Below the pieces are notes generated by a model that saw nothing but the letters and a program-made list of their open reading frames with translations, was not told the origin of the DNA and did not search any database. This document shows, in pieces, positions 1 to 13,200 of a stretch of DNA of 48,215 bases; position 1 is the stretch's first letter; each line of letters starts with the position of its first letter. The stretch is taken from the NCBI GenBank assembly GCA_002633005.1, contig NMRA01000044.1, forward strand, positions 1,162,283-1,210,497, read 5' to 3'. The stretch comes from Phoronis australis (lineage: Eukaryota > Phoronida > Phoronidae). A program made the position numbers and the translations under genes.

Positions 1-275
1 CCCCCCCCCCCGGCCCCCCATGGTGCGCCGCCCATGTCTTACGATAATCGCGGATGGGATTTTTCCGGGGACCCCGATTGATTGTTTCTCTCGGTTATTG
101 TTAAGAATGCAGGGACACGCGGCTTTGAGGATTTTTGTACCCAGGCCAAAAGGCACGACTCGTTTCGATGTATAAAACACGAAATGGTCTGTTGAATTTT
201 TGCAGCGTTATATGTCAAACTCGGGTCCAGCTATTTTAAGCAAATTGAAAGAAACAATGTATCAATCAGTGTTGA

Positions 276-562
276 GTCCTGTCTACGCATCCTGATTAGT
301 CGTATGCAACTTTGTGTCGACTTCATACGACAATCTTAGTGTATAGCTAGTGATCCAAAAGTCGTATACAACTTCTGCGTCGATAGAAAATTGAGGCAAA
401 ATCGGACATTTTCTTTTTGGATTTCAAACGCGACACATTGTACAAGACTTTTTACTCGAAAATTCGAGACACAGGCCTTGTCTACACACGCCGATGAGTC
501 GTACACGACAGTCAATTAGTACAAAGTCGACGTACACGACAAATCGTAACGAGTAGACAAGG
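276..562. repeat. Imperfect fold-back element (CCTTGTCTAC ends)
   Basis: The left end (CCTGTCTACGC, then TGATTAGTCGTATGCAAC) is the imperfect reverse complement of the right end (GTCGACGTACACGAC, then GAGTAGACAAGG). The interior carries many variants of the word TCGTANACGAC in both orientations. No coding potential was seen. It is probably a small non-autonomous DNA element; no clear target-site duplication is visible. Confidence 0.5.
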
Positions 563-1432
563 CTACCTACATGTAAATGAAACAATTTCGATTGCTCCAA
601 GATTTGATCGATGCAAAAAAACGAGTTCGTAAATCTTATGATTGAAGCTTATATTTTCTAACTTGTATTCATTACTGATAGCTGTTACATGGTTTAGAAG
701 GTAGTAGGCATGCAATAAATGAATAAAATTAACGAGGGTTAATTTGCACTATTACTGAGCAGGGTTATTGCGCAAAATCAAAAATGACAATTAAAGCCGA
801 GACAGTCTAGATATTTTAAGTAACTCTGATTGGATAAAATCTGGTCACCAGATGCTCGTGAAGTCTTTCTGTAAATGACGTCATGTATACCGAAAATAGG
901 AAGAAGTCACGTGCAATCAATATTGGAAGGTGTCACGTGTCATCTATGGCGCCATGTCAGAGTGCCATCACTTCGAAGCATAAGCACGTGCGTCCCTATG
1001 ATTCTTGGTACGCAAATAGGCCTGGCTATAAGTTGTCAAGCCGTCTCTAAGCATGGCGAAAGCAACAACTATGCTATTCCTCTACTAGGCGGGTGTTGGG
1101 ACGCCATACTAGACAAACCCATTTAGTTACAAAAAAAGAAATACTAACGGAACCGGAAGTGACATTACGTGAGAACTGCCATCCGCTGCCATACCCAGTT
1201 GGTCGGTTACTGGACGATGGTTGCTTTTGAGAAGAGAAATCAAATCTGGGCTGAGAACGGTCGTTTCAAGAAAGCACACCGAGTTTTGCAAAATTCATCA
1301 CCAAGGATGGGTTGCATAAAACATGGCTCCAGATTCTAATAAATAATCTCTGGTTGCTTCAAAATTCCCTAACAAATATTCGATTGTTGCATGGCGTCAA
1401 CAGCACTGTACCATGAAGTAATGATACCATGC
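563..1432. other. No gene recognised
   Basis: The stretch is AT-rich with one short chance open frame (875-1126). I see no splice-bounded exon and no repeat beyond a GCATGGCGTCAACAGC word near 1390, whose reverse complement recurs near 6820. Confidence 0.6.
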
Positions 1433-1433
1433 G

Positions 1434-1596
1434 CAATAAACTCTATGGTGTGAGACGTGAAAATATGGCGTCAAAGTCGCCATTGTTGCTTTCCATAATA
1501 GGAAGTCCCTCTTCATGACAGTTTTTAAACGCTGGAGAAGAACAATGGCGACCTTGACGTTACACTGTCACATGTCACAACATGGAGTTTATTGAG
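1434..1596. repeat. Fold-back element, ~55-bp arms
   Basis: The left arm (1434-1487, starting CAATAAACTCTATGGTGTGA) is the imperfect inverse of the right arm (1541-1596, ending GGAGTTTATTG). Both arms contain GGCGTCAA/GGTCGCCATTGTT-type words. The loop is about 50 bp. Confidence 0.6.
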
Positions 1597-1708
1597 TTAT
1601 TGTACAATATAATTCTAATAAAAATTTAAGTTAATAATAATGTTCAAGGAAAATTACATAACTTTTTGAAAAGTGTATACAAAAGCCTAACTTAAAGCGA
1701 GTGTCCTA

Positions 1709-2130
1709 ATGAGAGAAAAGGCGGGTTGTGTATCTGACATTTTTAATTCTAGAACTGGAGTTAGACAAGGATGTCTGCTCTCCCCTTATTGTATTCTCTG
1801 TTGTACACGACTTGGAAAGAGAATTGAAGACAACCAGTGGGTTATATGTGAATATTTAATTCTTATTGATGTTCGCTACTACAGTCCTATGGTGGGAAAA
1901 TTGTTGTCTTTAGAAATGACGATATTTTACGTCACAATGAAAACTGGATTTTTGGTGGTGAGAGAATTGAAGCTACTGTAGAATAGAATTTCCTTGGAAT
2001 AACATTTCGCTCAGTAGAGGGGAGTGTTTACCAAGGCGCAGAAAACGTTATCAGACAAAACGTCAAACTCAGCAGTTTTTGCGCTAAAATCCCGGTGGAG
2101 GGTTTTGCCCGTATAAAAGATGATTAGGGA
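1709..2130 (+). pseudogene. LINE reverse transcriptase relic
   Basis: The words FNSRTGVRQGCLLSPY are the hallmark of non-LTR reverse transcriptases (GVRQGCxLSPxLF). Shifting frame gives VVHDLERELKTTSG, the usual NDLExEL segment. A third stretch reads KIVVFRNDDILRHNENWIFG, then GERIEATVE, a stop and NFLGITF, matching the conserved KTKxxVFRxGG...YLGIxF region. The catalytic YADD segment between them is missing, and frameshifts and a stop are present. It is a dead, internally deleted copy whose exact clade I cannot give. Confidence 0.8.
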
Positions 2131-2462
2131 TGTGTTGACACCAGAAGGTAATCGCAAAATAGATATTGTCTCGGGTAGGTATTTAAATCTTGGTATTGTA
2201 TCGGGCGGGTATTTTGTCGCATGCCAAGGTTTTGCTTTGGTCTGGATTTTCACGTCTCAGCGACACACCCCAATCCATTTTTGGAGAGAACCCCCGAAGC
2301 AAACATCACGTGTAGTGAAGTTCCTGGATACCCCAGTGACTGTGTGGCTGGAAGTTTGATATGCTAAAATACAGCCAGTTCTGGTTTAGTACATGTCAGA
2401 GGCGGGGTGGGGTAGGGAAAAGTGTCGAATATGTTCACAACAAATTTTGTAAATACTTGTTA
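2131..2462. other. No gene recognised
   Basis: Follows the LINE relic. Short overlapping open frames occur on both strands without family similarity. The words TCGGGTAGGTATTT and TCGGGCGGGTATTTT form a small local repeat. Confidence 0.5.
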
Positions 2463-2728
2463 CATGGGTGCGCACCCAGGGAGGGGTCGGGGGCTCGAAC
2501 GAGCCCCTTAATTTGGCTAATTGTGCAAAAAGGTCCGCCTCAGTGAAAAAAGTCCGAGTAAACGACACCAAAGTCCACAAAGGACACAAGAAATCGGCGC
2601 AGATGCACAATTCGTAGGCCTGAACCTAGTAGCCCCGTTTTTTTCAGTACTCGTTGATTTTCTTCAGTAAAAGGTCCCCATATCGAGAAATTCGAGCCCC
2701 CTCTATTGTATGCTGGGTGCGCGCATGT
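2463..2728. mobile_element. Inverted-repeat element, GCGCACCCAG ends (copy 1)
   Basis: The ends read GGGTGCGCACCCAG and CTGGGTGCGCGCAT, and a second, inner inverted word (GGGGCTCGAAC / TTCGAGCCCC) lies near each end. A related copy is at 24149-24407 with the same ends and matching interior words (CAAAAAGGT, AAGTCCAC, TAAAAGG). It has no coding capacity and looks like a MITE-type non-autonomous element. Confidence 0.7.
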
Positions 2729-4104
2729 GTTAGGACTCGGATTAAATGTGTCATATACTGCCGAAGTGAAAGTAGGAAGGACGAAGGTGAACAGAGATCA
2801 CGTGACAGGACGAAGTTTTTATTTCCCGTCATCTGGACCCCGACGGAGTGGGATTTGGAAAAATTACCTGCCAGCGAGGGCGCGGGACTGTGAAACCTAC
2901 AGCTCATGGAGCAAACTATGACTGTCATCCACGTAAAACATACGTGTCGGTAAAAAAACAATTAGATATTTGAGCCAGACTCTGTATCAAATCCCCATCA
3001 CAAACTATCACATCTGAAAGACTTATGAAAATGTATATTTCCGTGATGATACGTCTGAGTATTTTATCTTATGAACCAAAAATGCCTGTGCATTTTTTAA
3101 AATACAGTTGCAGGTGATTCAAACCAATATTTCGTGCGCTGTGACAGGTAAAAATAAAAAAATACATCAAGTTTAGAGTGTAGAATAAAAGGACAATGTT
3201 TTCAGAAAAGATATTGATTGATTAACGCACCCTGTTGCTAATCTATTAAACACAAACGGGATAGATCGGATGTGAAGTCATAATGAACAAAAATCATGTG
3301 AGTTGAACAGTATTCTAATAACTTTAGCAGTCCAAGGGGCGTGCATAGTTGTCCAGGCTCAGGTTGCAAAAGACGCCACCGAAGGCCATTTCTTGTCTTG
3401 AAGTATACCCGAAAAAATTTCCAATAAACTCTTAATCCCATAAATTCCTGTAAAGCGTTACTCGTATTAGAATGGCCGAGCGATTCGTTTACTTTACCCA
3501 TTTGCTAGATACAAAACAGCATAAGACGAGAAAAGGCTGGCGCTGAAACTGAACTGCAAGAAAAAACGTTGTGAAAACAAGCCTCGGTTATGCAACCTCA
3601 CCCCATTAGAACATAATTCAAAGTGGAGAAAAACAGCAACAGTAAAAGTAGCAAGTTACCTGTTGACCGAATACTGGGACCTGTTGCAAACAAATGACAC
3701 GATAATCATGAACACGAGTATACAGAGAAACTCAAGGGTTTTGTGGATTCATTCTAGTTACAAAATTCATAATAAACGGAGATATTGCCATTCAAGTAAC
3801 AACATTTTAATTGAAAATGTTGAATAGCATAAAGTGCTATGATATCTGAAATATTTCTTAACAATAGCGAATGTTTTCTTCGTCAAAATTAGATTCCATG
3901 TGCATTTCGATAACAAAAAATGCCAGTAATTAGGCGTCTTCTTCAAATAATTCAGCATAATCTTAGTTGCGCCTTTTTCATTTTTCACAAATGATATACA
4001 TCGACCCTAACCACAGATGTATGCTTTAAGCCAGATTATCCAAGTCCCCGCAAGATGGCGCCATTTGCACCGTCACGAAAGGCATGCCTGTGATATTCAC
4101 TTAC
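2729..4104. other. Region downstream of last recognised exon; no clear gene
   Basis: This should be an intron of the IP3R-like gene. Open frames at 2644-2961 and 3238-3501 (minus) have no recognisable family. A 21-nt stretch at 3660-3680 (minus) is bracketed by good splice signals and could be a microexon. Confidence 0.5.
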
Positions 4105-4209
4105 CCTGTCTGTACGAAGCCATGCTTCTGTGATGTAACTCTGGTTGTCTGGTATAGCAATACCGTTACAGACGCACATGACGCTCAATAGCTCCAGGAA
4201 CAAGTAGTG
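4105..4209 (-). CDS. IP3R-like exon 14 (RIH end, RyR-like CVCNG motif); last exon seen
   Basis: The acceptor is tccgtcttcag and the donor GTAAGT; the exon is 105 nt, phase 0 to 0, 35 codons. It encodes HYLFLELLSVMCVCNGIAIP then DNQSYITEAWLRTDR. Position and pattern match [30 protein letters not shown] of ITPR, yet CVCNGxAxxxNQ is the form found in ryanodine receptors (CVCxGVAVRSNQ). The gene continues toward the left edge, but no further exon could be recognised in 1-4104. Confidence 0.92.
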
Positions 4210-7200
4210 CTGAAGACGGAAGTATTGTCGTTCAAAAGTTTATGCGGGTCATTGGCGTGAAATATACGATTTTTTTCTGAGGTATATACACAAGACTCTT
4301 TAGTTAGTGAACGCAGCAGGTAATGTCTAAATGCACGTGCTAAGCCCTTTATTTGTAAAGATGTTTCTTCAAATCCGACCTGCGTCATGCATTGTCAGGG
4401 GAGCTTGAGCCTGCCACACATTTTTAGAAAGGTTTCATTGTTTTTTGTTGTCACGATTACATCTCATCAAATGTGAGATTTCAATCATCACTTAGAAACG
4501 CTCCGTTGCCAAAGTAATGGTTCGCTTAATGAAGTTTTGAACACAAAATAATGACAAAGTCTCTTTAGGTATAATTTTAAATAATGTTCAGATAATTCAT
4601 TACAAGTGTATGTTCTGAGAATATGCTCACCTTTCGTTCCTTGAGAAGCTGCACCATTTCGTCAATGTGGTGGCGCTGCAACCTGTCCACTATTTTTCTA
4701 TTATCCCTAATTAGCTCCACCAACATGTGCGCGACGTTCAAACCAATGTCGCCTTCCTGATGGTAAAAATATCTGAACACGTGAACAGTAAAAGAAAACA
4801 AGTGAAAAAATCAGAACAGGAAAAACGAAGATGATGAAAAAAAACAAAATAACAATGAGGGGACCAAGAAGATTTTGAAGAAGATGGCGACGACGATGAT
4901 AACAATTGCAATAATAATAATAACAAAACCTCAGAAGATGATACTGATGATGTGAAGACGAAGAAGACGAAAAAGGTGGAAAACATAAAGATTTAGAAAT
5001 GAAATGCTAGATTACTGAAGATTTCACTTTCATAGAAGCCACAGTTAGAAGTCACATGAAAATCGCCGATAGAAATATGTTAAGGGCCTCTTCCGAAATA
5101 ATTATTGAGCTCGTTTTGGTTCATTGTATACCAAATAATCTCGTATGGAGCTCGCAAGTTGTAGTGTAACTTGCGAAAACCATATAAAAACTCCCAAAAC
5201 AGAGGTTTTAAATAGTGAATTTTTTGGCTTTAAAGTTATGAGTCGAGTAAATATAGAATTTATGAATTGGTTTGCGTTCTGGGATGTGAAGAGCAGAAGT
5301 CTTTTGGTTTAAAAACTACGTAAATATTCATGTCATATTGGTCAAACGCAGAAAGAAATGGACATGAGAGGAAACTGTCCACAAGTTACAAATTAATGCG
5401 AGGATAACATGTACTAATGTAATTTGCTTACAGCTTTATATTGAGCAAATGGATTTCGACGTTGATCCATTGAGAACTATTCTTGATTGAAAAGATGCAC
5501 AACTTTATTTTGAATGTTTAAGCCAAAATTCTCTCACTACCATTGCACGGTTACGTCACGTGACGGTTACGTCACGGTGTGCGCCTACCAGGAGAGATAA
5601 AAGTTGAAACTGTACGACCCTTGTGACCTCACTGTGGAATGAGACGGAAGGTCTTTCCCCACAATTCTCGATTTATTCATTCGAGGCGTTAGTCACGCTA
5701 GGCTTTGCAAATGATATTTAAATTTACTCCAATCGTTTAAGAGTTGACGAGAGTTACAAAGAGGTATTGTTAAAAGACAATGCCATCCGTATAATATCTG
5801 TTAACATCCTAAAATACATGTACGGTGAAGTTTTTGGCGGGAACTGCCCTGAATAAAATTACCTTTTGCCTTATTTGGGTTGTACTGAAAAAGTCAATAT
5901 ACTTGGCGAAGTACAACGCATTCTTTCGACTGTTTCCCATGAGGTAGCGTTGCAAGACATCATACGCCCCCTTGTAGACATTCAAGAGATAATGGTGGTC
6001 GGGCGCGCTGTCGAGTTGATTCTTCAACAAACGGACTAACTGATCAACTACACGCAGATTACGAAGAAGTTTCTGACGTTTCTTGCTGGGGTCGCCCTTG
6101 ACAATGAGGAAGTCGCTCAGTTCTTTGAGAGCCTGAAGCAAAGAGGACGCGTTACAACGGTGATCCAACGATGTCGTTAGTATCCATTATACGAAACAAT
6201 TATTTTGAAACAGATGATAAGGAACTTCCAATGCTGAACATACTTTTCCGAGACAGTGACGCATAAATCGCAAACAAGCTATAGAGACTGTTAAAATATA
6301 GCGTCAAAACCCGTTACCTTTTCAACAGTGTGTGTCTTTATTGCGTTGAGATATCTACCTTCATCTCTCTGAAATCAAAAAGAGCAGAACGTCAGACGAA
6401 CATCAAACAAAAAGTGCAAAATAACCGCGACATTGCTGCGACTTTGCTCTCTAGTGTGGATTTCAAACCAATGAATTCAATACTTACATCACTGATCAAG
6501 GTGAAAATAAATGGCACCATTCCGGCAACGTAGTTGAAATCTTGAATGGACGTTTGCTCTACGTCTTGTATGGTGAAAACGTCTACGTAACGCTTATCTT
6601 CCGTGAACGTCAGCTAGATGACAGAAACAGTACTTCAAAACAAAATATAACAACAGCAGATGTTAAGACAATTCTCTGTTAGTATTTGAAATTAACTTTA
6701 ACAGTCATCTAAGGAACGTGAAATCAAAATAAGCGTATTACGCCAAACATTCAGGGATCTATACCCTGGATAACAACAATGGCGTCACACTATCGCACGT
6801 GACGTTGAACAATGCACTTAACGCCATGCAACAATCAAACTTATCCAGTGCAACCCAGGCCTGGGGCCCATTTCGTGAAAAGTGACTCAAAAGACTTTGA
6901 GACATAATACCATAAATTAAAAGATCGTTTCATCATGCTTCTTAGGTTATGACACATAAATGTTAAATTAGGATATTGGATTATACATCTGCATTTGAAC
7001 ACACCTTTCTAAGTGGAGCACCGTCCCACTTAAGTGTATCAAAGGATTTCACTTCACCACTGTCTCCCCGCGTGCCAGAGCGTTCGTACTCTACATCTAA
7101 AAATAACTCGAGGTCAATATTTACTGCGCGAAATAATGGAAGCATTGTCGTACTTTTCGTACTTTGGAGAGACGCTGGCAATTCATAACGGTGGACCTTT

Positions 7201-10200
7201 TGCTTCTTAAATTACTTCTTAAGAAAAGTGAAAATGGCACACCACAATGTTGATGCGATGAACATCTGACATATTGAGAGGTCAATGAACAAAATGGATA
7301 AACTAGGTGTCATATGATTCTCGCAGTGTCTACATGAATTCAAAATATATCCATGTTGAAGGAAACATGAGAGAAAACGTGTTTCTGAACTGAAGACTCA
7401 ATCCGTGATGTTTTAAGCTCTCAAGAACTAGTCAGAAGTAACTCATGTCAGTTATGTTTGAATCAAATATTATATTGGGCGCTGCTTCGGTGGACCAAAC
7501 TACGGAACAGCTTCAAACAAGAATGAAATGGGTTAAAGACAGTCAACTTGATAAAAACTTACCTTTGAGACCGTGAAACCAGTATCCCGTGAGAACATGT
7601 TCGATTCGCGCGTAGCTACCAAACTGAATGGGACCCGATTCGTTTAAAACAGGATGCAGGCGGAAAACTGTTCTGGGATCATCTTGGTCCGGCGTAAGAG
7701 AAACACTTAAATCTGTATTTAGATTCTCCTCGAGTTGTCCTGATTTTAGTGTGAAATCAGATTTAACGCACAAGTACTGGCGGGTGACCATATGACGTAA
7801 TCGAACTTGCTGCTCCCACCTGATGACGTCACCTGGAAATCCAAATGTACCGAATTCCATATTTTCATGTTAAACTACAATAACTTCGTAGCACTCCGAT
7901 TCAATGGAAGTCAGTGTTTACGCGGAGTTGTAGGATAACAACACTATTTTGTACTGCGACTTAGACAATATCCAATAATATGTTCTGTACCGAGAGCGCG
8001 AAAACAGACTGCAAGTGGATGCGATGCCATGATGAGACTGATGTCTTACTACAACCATAAGACACATAGCAACTCAACTAAGATAATACCGAATCTGTTG
8101 ATGTGGCCGCACTTCGAATACTCGACCATTTGACTTTCACAGGGGTCCTTAGATGTTTTGTGTGACCTCAAAATGTGATAATGATCCGAGCAAAGCATAG
8201 ACAAAATGTCAACTATTTCTTAAAATATAAGCTTATGGCATATTATGCGTACCGGTAGTTTTGAAAAGCAGTTTTTTTAGAAAGGCAAACTTCATGACGT
8301 TGTACTTGGCAATTTTGTAAATCTGCGCATTGTTGACTGCCTTTTGATAAAATAAGCTAATAGCAAGTTTTAAAATCTTCGTGACGTTATGTTGCAACCT
8401 GAAGCAGGAATTCGCAATCAAGCGATAGTTTTCTAGCACACATTGGAAAGTGCTTTCAAAACTACTGCCGTCGACGAAACATCTTCTTGAGCAGTTAGAG
8501 GCCTACTTGTGTGGTAAACAGTGACTTGGTAGGTAAAAGGGAATTCAATGCGCAAATCCCGTTTATCTGTGGGAGACCCACTCACCGTTTAGTATGCTTT
8601 CTTCAGCCTCAATCTGCCAATAGTTGATCGCTGTCGTCGGCGGTGACATGGATTTGGGCCGTGCGAAGTTGATCTCGCGAACGCGTAGGTGAACTGCAGA
8701 GAAAAAATAGTCATAAAGAAATAACGAACACACGCCTTATAACAAGAATAATTCATGATTTTGGCCACTTACATTTACTTAAGAAACCGGTCTCACCTTC
8801 ATCCTAGATCATGTCTGAGCGTTTAAGTCATATTAATTAGGGACTTGGTCCTTAAGTAAGGTGCGTTGCATGAAAAGATCGCTACTCATTTTCAATAATA
8901 TGGAAAATTCAACTTAAAGTTTCCTCTCGATTCGTATCAAAGTAAAAAATTGACTTGATAACGCTACGGACCTCGTTAAATTAGCCTGCCGAACTTTGTA
9001 GGCTACGGTGAGTGTCCAAATGCCAATAAATCCGTAACAGTGAAATAAAACAACACGTTTTTATAAGAACTCTCGGTGTATTTTTAAGGGTCTTACATCG
9101 AAGTTTGATGATTTATTGGTGTTAAATGATGAATTCAAGCGATAAGCTGACACCAGTAACCCGTGTTGCTAACTGCTAAACAGACTGCGGGTGAAACCAA
9201 TGACGTCATCGGATAATTTCAATCTCCGTCTGCCGTCAGGTGTCAGGTAACGCAACCGAACGTGCCGTTATCGAGTAGAACTACTCGATCTAAATTGATA
9301 CAAATTAGGTTGTATTGTGGGTGGCATTTTCCATTAAACAGCACGAGACAGGACAATAAGTGTTTTCACCAGTCCACAAATACGCAGTAGATTTAGGAAA
9401 CTTTCCCTGTTTGGGACTGTTTCATGCAACCGGACAGAGAAGACCTGACCGTTTTTTTCGGCTTCAGACCAGGCTCATTACGGTAGCGTGTCATGGCGAG
9501 AATGTTTCACTAGACGAATCAGTGAGGTCACCACATGAATTCTAGGCGCTTTATTACAATCAATTTCAATTTACACAGAGGAAAACGATGCGATGACATT
9601 GCTTGGGGAAGAGCGAATAAGCCGTTTTTGTCACCAGAACACGGTTTGCGGTCAGAGGCAATAAAAACTCGGGTAAAATGGTCACGCAAATTTTGGTGCA
9701 CTTTCATTGGATAACGCCTTTAAAATTTGTGCACGTTGTGATTGTGAACATGGCAAAATCGTTCTGAAACATTCATAAGTATCAGGCGTAATAGTTTGTC
9801 CCCGCTAGTAACGAACCAATTTGTTGCCAGATGCCATGACATAGTCTTGTCCAATGAGATAAATATAGTTCATTGGTCAATGCTAAGGAGAACAACCAAT
9901 GGTGTATAACCAACGGAGGGAGCGATGTACGTCTGTCTGTGTTGCCTTAAACGATAGGATTGACGCGTGAGTTTTTAGTTAACATAATCAACAGCTTACC
10001 GTCCTCTGTAATTTCGTCTTCAAACAGACCTTCGGCCGCCAGGAAAGCTTCCAAATCTTTATGAAACATGCGCACAATACTTCCGCCCTTCAAAACAACA
10101 GGAACACGACGTATAATTGTCAACAAAACTCAGCGACAGGCATTTAATCTTTATCATTAAAGACATCTTGAAAATCGCGTTGTTAGTACGCACAAAAAGA

Positions 10201-13200
10201 TGACACAAACTATTCTCTACTGTCAAGATGACTTTGTTGATAACAGATATTGTTAACAGCTTTGTTGATAAGGTGGGTACACTTGATTGACTTCGTCGGT
10301 TCCGCCAGATCAACCAACTAAGGCACCTGATTGGTTCTTGATGACGATTTTCGGCATACAGACCAATCAGATAGTCGGCAGAACCGGCGAAGTCAATCAA
10401 GTGGAACCAGTGTGTCTTGAGTCTTGACATTTTTCCTGAAAAACGCAGGAACTGACTTTCGTCTCCATTTTTATGAAGTATCAGCAAAAGATGCCGATTG
10501 GTAAAAAGACTCAAGGTGGCACCACTCTCAATACAAACTGATACACTAGATGGCGGGACTAATGGTCAAACGGAAATCGTCATCATTTAATGAAACGATC
10601 AGTCAATTAATATTCGTCTGATGCACTGACCTTTCATGACCATATTACACAGATGAATGTAACCCGTATGGGTTATTAATCTGTGTGTAATGGTTGCTGG
10701 GCGATTTACCGTTGGAATATTCTCCTGATAAACCGGTTGCCGATGGAGCCTTCAGTTTGATTTATTGACACGGTGCCCGTATTTACAAGGAAATGCATGG
10801 AGTTCATTATTGCTTTCAAGAACAACAGTTGAAAACTGTGAACCGCTATTACCCTAGGTCTTACCCTTAATGTTGCTTGAATATCCTCGTCTTTCGGGAC
10901 TCTGGTATTTTTGACAATAGTAAATCCAGTCATTGCCACGCCCAGATTTAATTCGGATCTGAAACGTATTACCGTTTAAATACTCGTTCTAATATAAAGA
11001 TGTCAACGAAATTTAATTTATGCTTGACATATGCTCCGACGATATTAATGAATCGCTAGGTTGATTTCATTTGCTTATGCTGTGGTCACTTCAACAGTAC
11101 AGTTTTGACACTTTAACCTTTTCACCTCAAATATTCAAGAAAGAATAAAAGTATTGTAAACGTTATTGGCTATGAGAATGATGAGTTCACATCGAAACAT
11201 GTCAGGAAAATGAAATTGCGTACTATTTGACTATTCATTAAACTTTAACGACGTTTTAAACTTCTGCGGATACGCCCGTTTCTCATTGAAGACACAACTC
11301 CTAAGGTTCGATTTTTATCTGCGGACTATTTTAATCTACACCAAAGTAAATGGAGTCATAAATAATACGTCATTGCATTTGTTTCCGATTTACGACCAAA
11401 ACGTCCGTAAGCGAAATTCAAGGATCCAGGCCGTCGTTTTATTTGCTGTGAACTAGGAAACGTATACTCACGCTATATGGTGCCCGGATATGTTCCACGG
11501 TACACTACTGTGAAAGTAGTGTCCAGGCGACTTGTAACTCTCGAGAATGATTTGGTCGAAGTATTGCACCTGTATGGACAATAACTAGTCTTAGAAAGTT
11601 ACAATTACCACAGTTTACTATAGTATTTACAAATTTAATATACGCGTAAACGGCCATTAAAGCTTCAATTTTAGCTTCTGATCATCTTAGCGTATCCTTT
11701 GAAATATTTAGTGTTTACTGCCCTCGATTTTATGAGACCCGACATCGTTATTTCTAACGTGGCAGGACTGGACAGCGTAATATGAAACGCGCTTCTGTCT
11801 CATCTGTTAAAAATCCTTTCACCTTGGCCGTTTTAAATTTCTAATATTCGAGTTGAACGTCTAACGAAATCTGTAACAAATCCTACATATCTACAGTTCA
11901 GTTTGAAAAGGTCTGTCAAGTATACTTTGGAGAAGCAACTATGCAAGCGGTTTTTCTATTGAAACATAATTCTGAAAAGATATATGAAAAAGATGAAAAA
12001 AGTGACTTTCTGAAATCAGCCACAGCACGGAATCGAACTAAAAACCTCTCAGGCATAGTCCATCGCTCTACTGACTGAGCTAAATTCGAAATAAGTGGCC
12101 GAGTATTTTAAGCGTATTTAAATCATAAAGCCCTTAGCCTTGCTTTCAGCAAATGTCTAGCAGACAACGGCAAGATGCCGATTAGTAATGTAATCACAAA
12201 AATACAACGAATTTCGTTGCTTCATAGCTCTGATGAAAGCTAAAAACTCCAAGGAGTGTATCCCATCCAACGGTAATCCCAAACAAATGCGTTTTTAACC
12301 TTAAACGGCTAAATCACAATCAAGGTCCATATTCGAGAGTTGACAGTGTTAGGATTTGAAATAAAATTTTTGGTCACTTACCAAATGCTAATTGAATCTC
12401 ATATGCAAAGAGTTATTCAGTTGTTCAAATTAAAAAACAATCATCAAAATCGGACAATGTTTGAGAAATTTATGCATGTTTTTGTCAATGAATTTCATGC
12501 ATTTTTAGCGTTACGAGTAGCCATTTTCAAAATAACAATTTTCAACCGTCACCAGTAGAAAAGAAATATATTTTATCAAGCAACCAATCGTTTAGATATG
12601 ACAGGTAATAACTTGAGTCACTTTCAGAGTCAATTAGATGACGGTGTGCTCAATCATTGAGAAATGGTAGTGTTCATCATTAAACAGGCACTCGTTACGA
12701 AATTTGTAAATTCTGTGTTTCTAACCCTCACCTACTGTAAAGAAGGTTAAAAACTGAAGTTCACACTCTGTAACGAAAAGAAATGCAAAATATGTTAGCC
12801 CAGGCAACACAGCAAATTATTCAATATCTAAACAAACCAAAAGTTTGGAAATTGAATTGGTTCTGCTATGTTGAAAATGGGCCAAAAAGGCTAACAAAAT
12901 GTAGTGTACGTACCCCCATGTGGAATTCAGTAACACAAATGGTCATTGCAAATGAAATTATTGCCTTTTAAATAACAACATGGTGCTTATTATCAGCAAA
13001 GAAAAATAAATGGCCATACAATATTATGTTACCATGTGATGCAGAAACAGTGATGTAGTGTACGTACCCCCTTTTGTAGTGTACGTACCCACATGTTTAC
13101 AAATGCCATGAAATTAAAATATCACTTGGTAAGTGAGCAACATTGGTCATAGACAGTTTCCTTCCTTAAAAATGTTAGGTTAAACGACTGTTTATTGCTA

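Noticed and set aside
4738-4986. Serine/leucine-rich minus-strand open frame
   Set aside because: Lies on the GA-rich run; the real exon is 4631-4756 in another frame.
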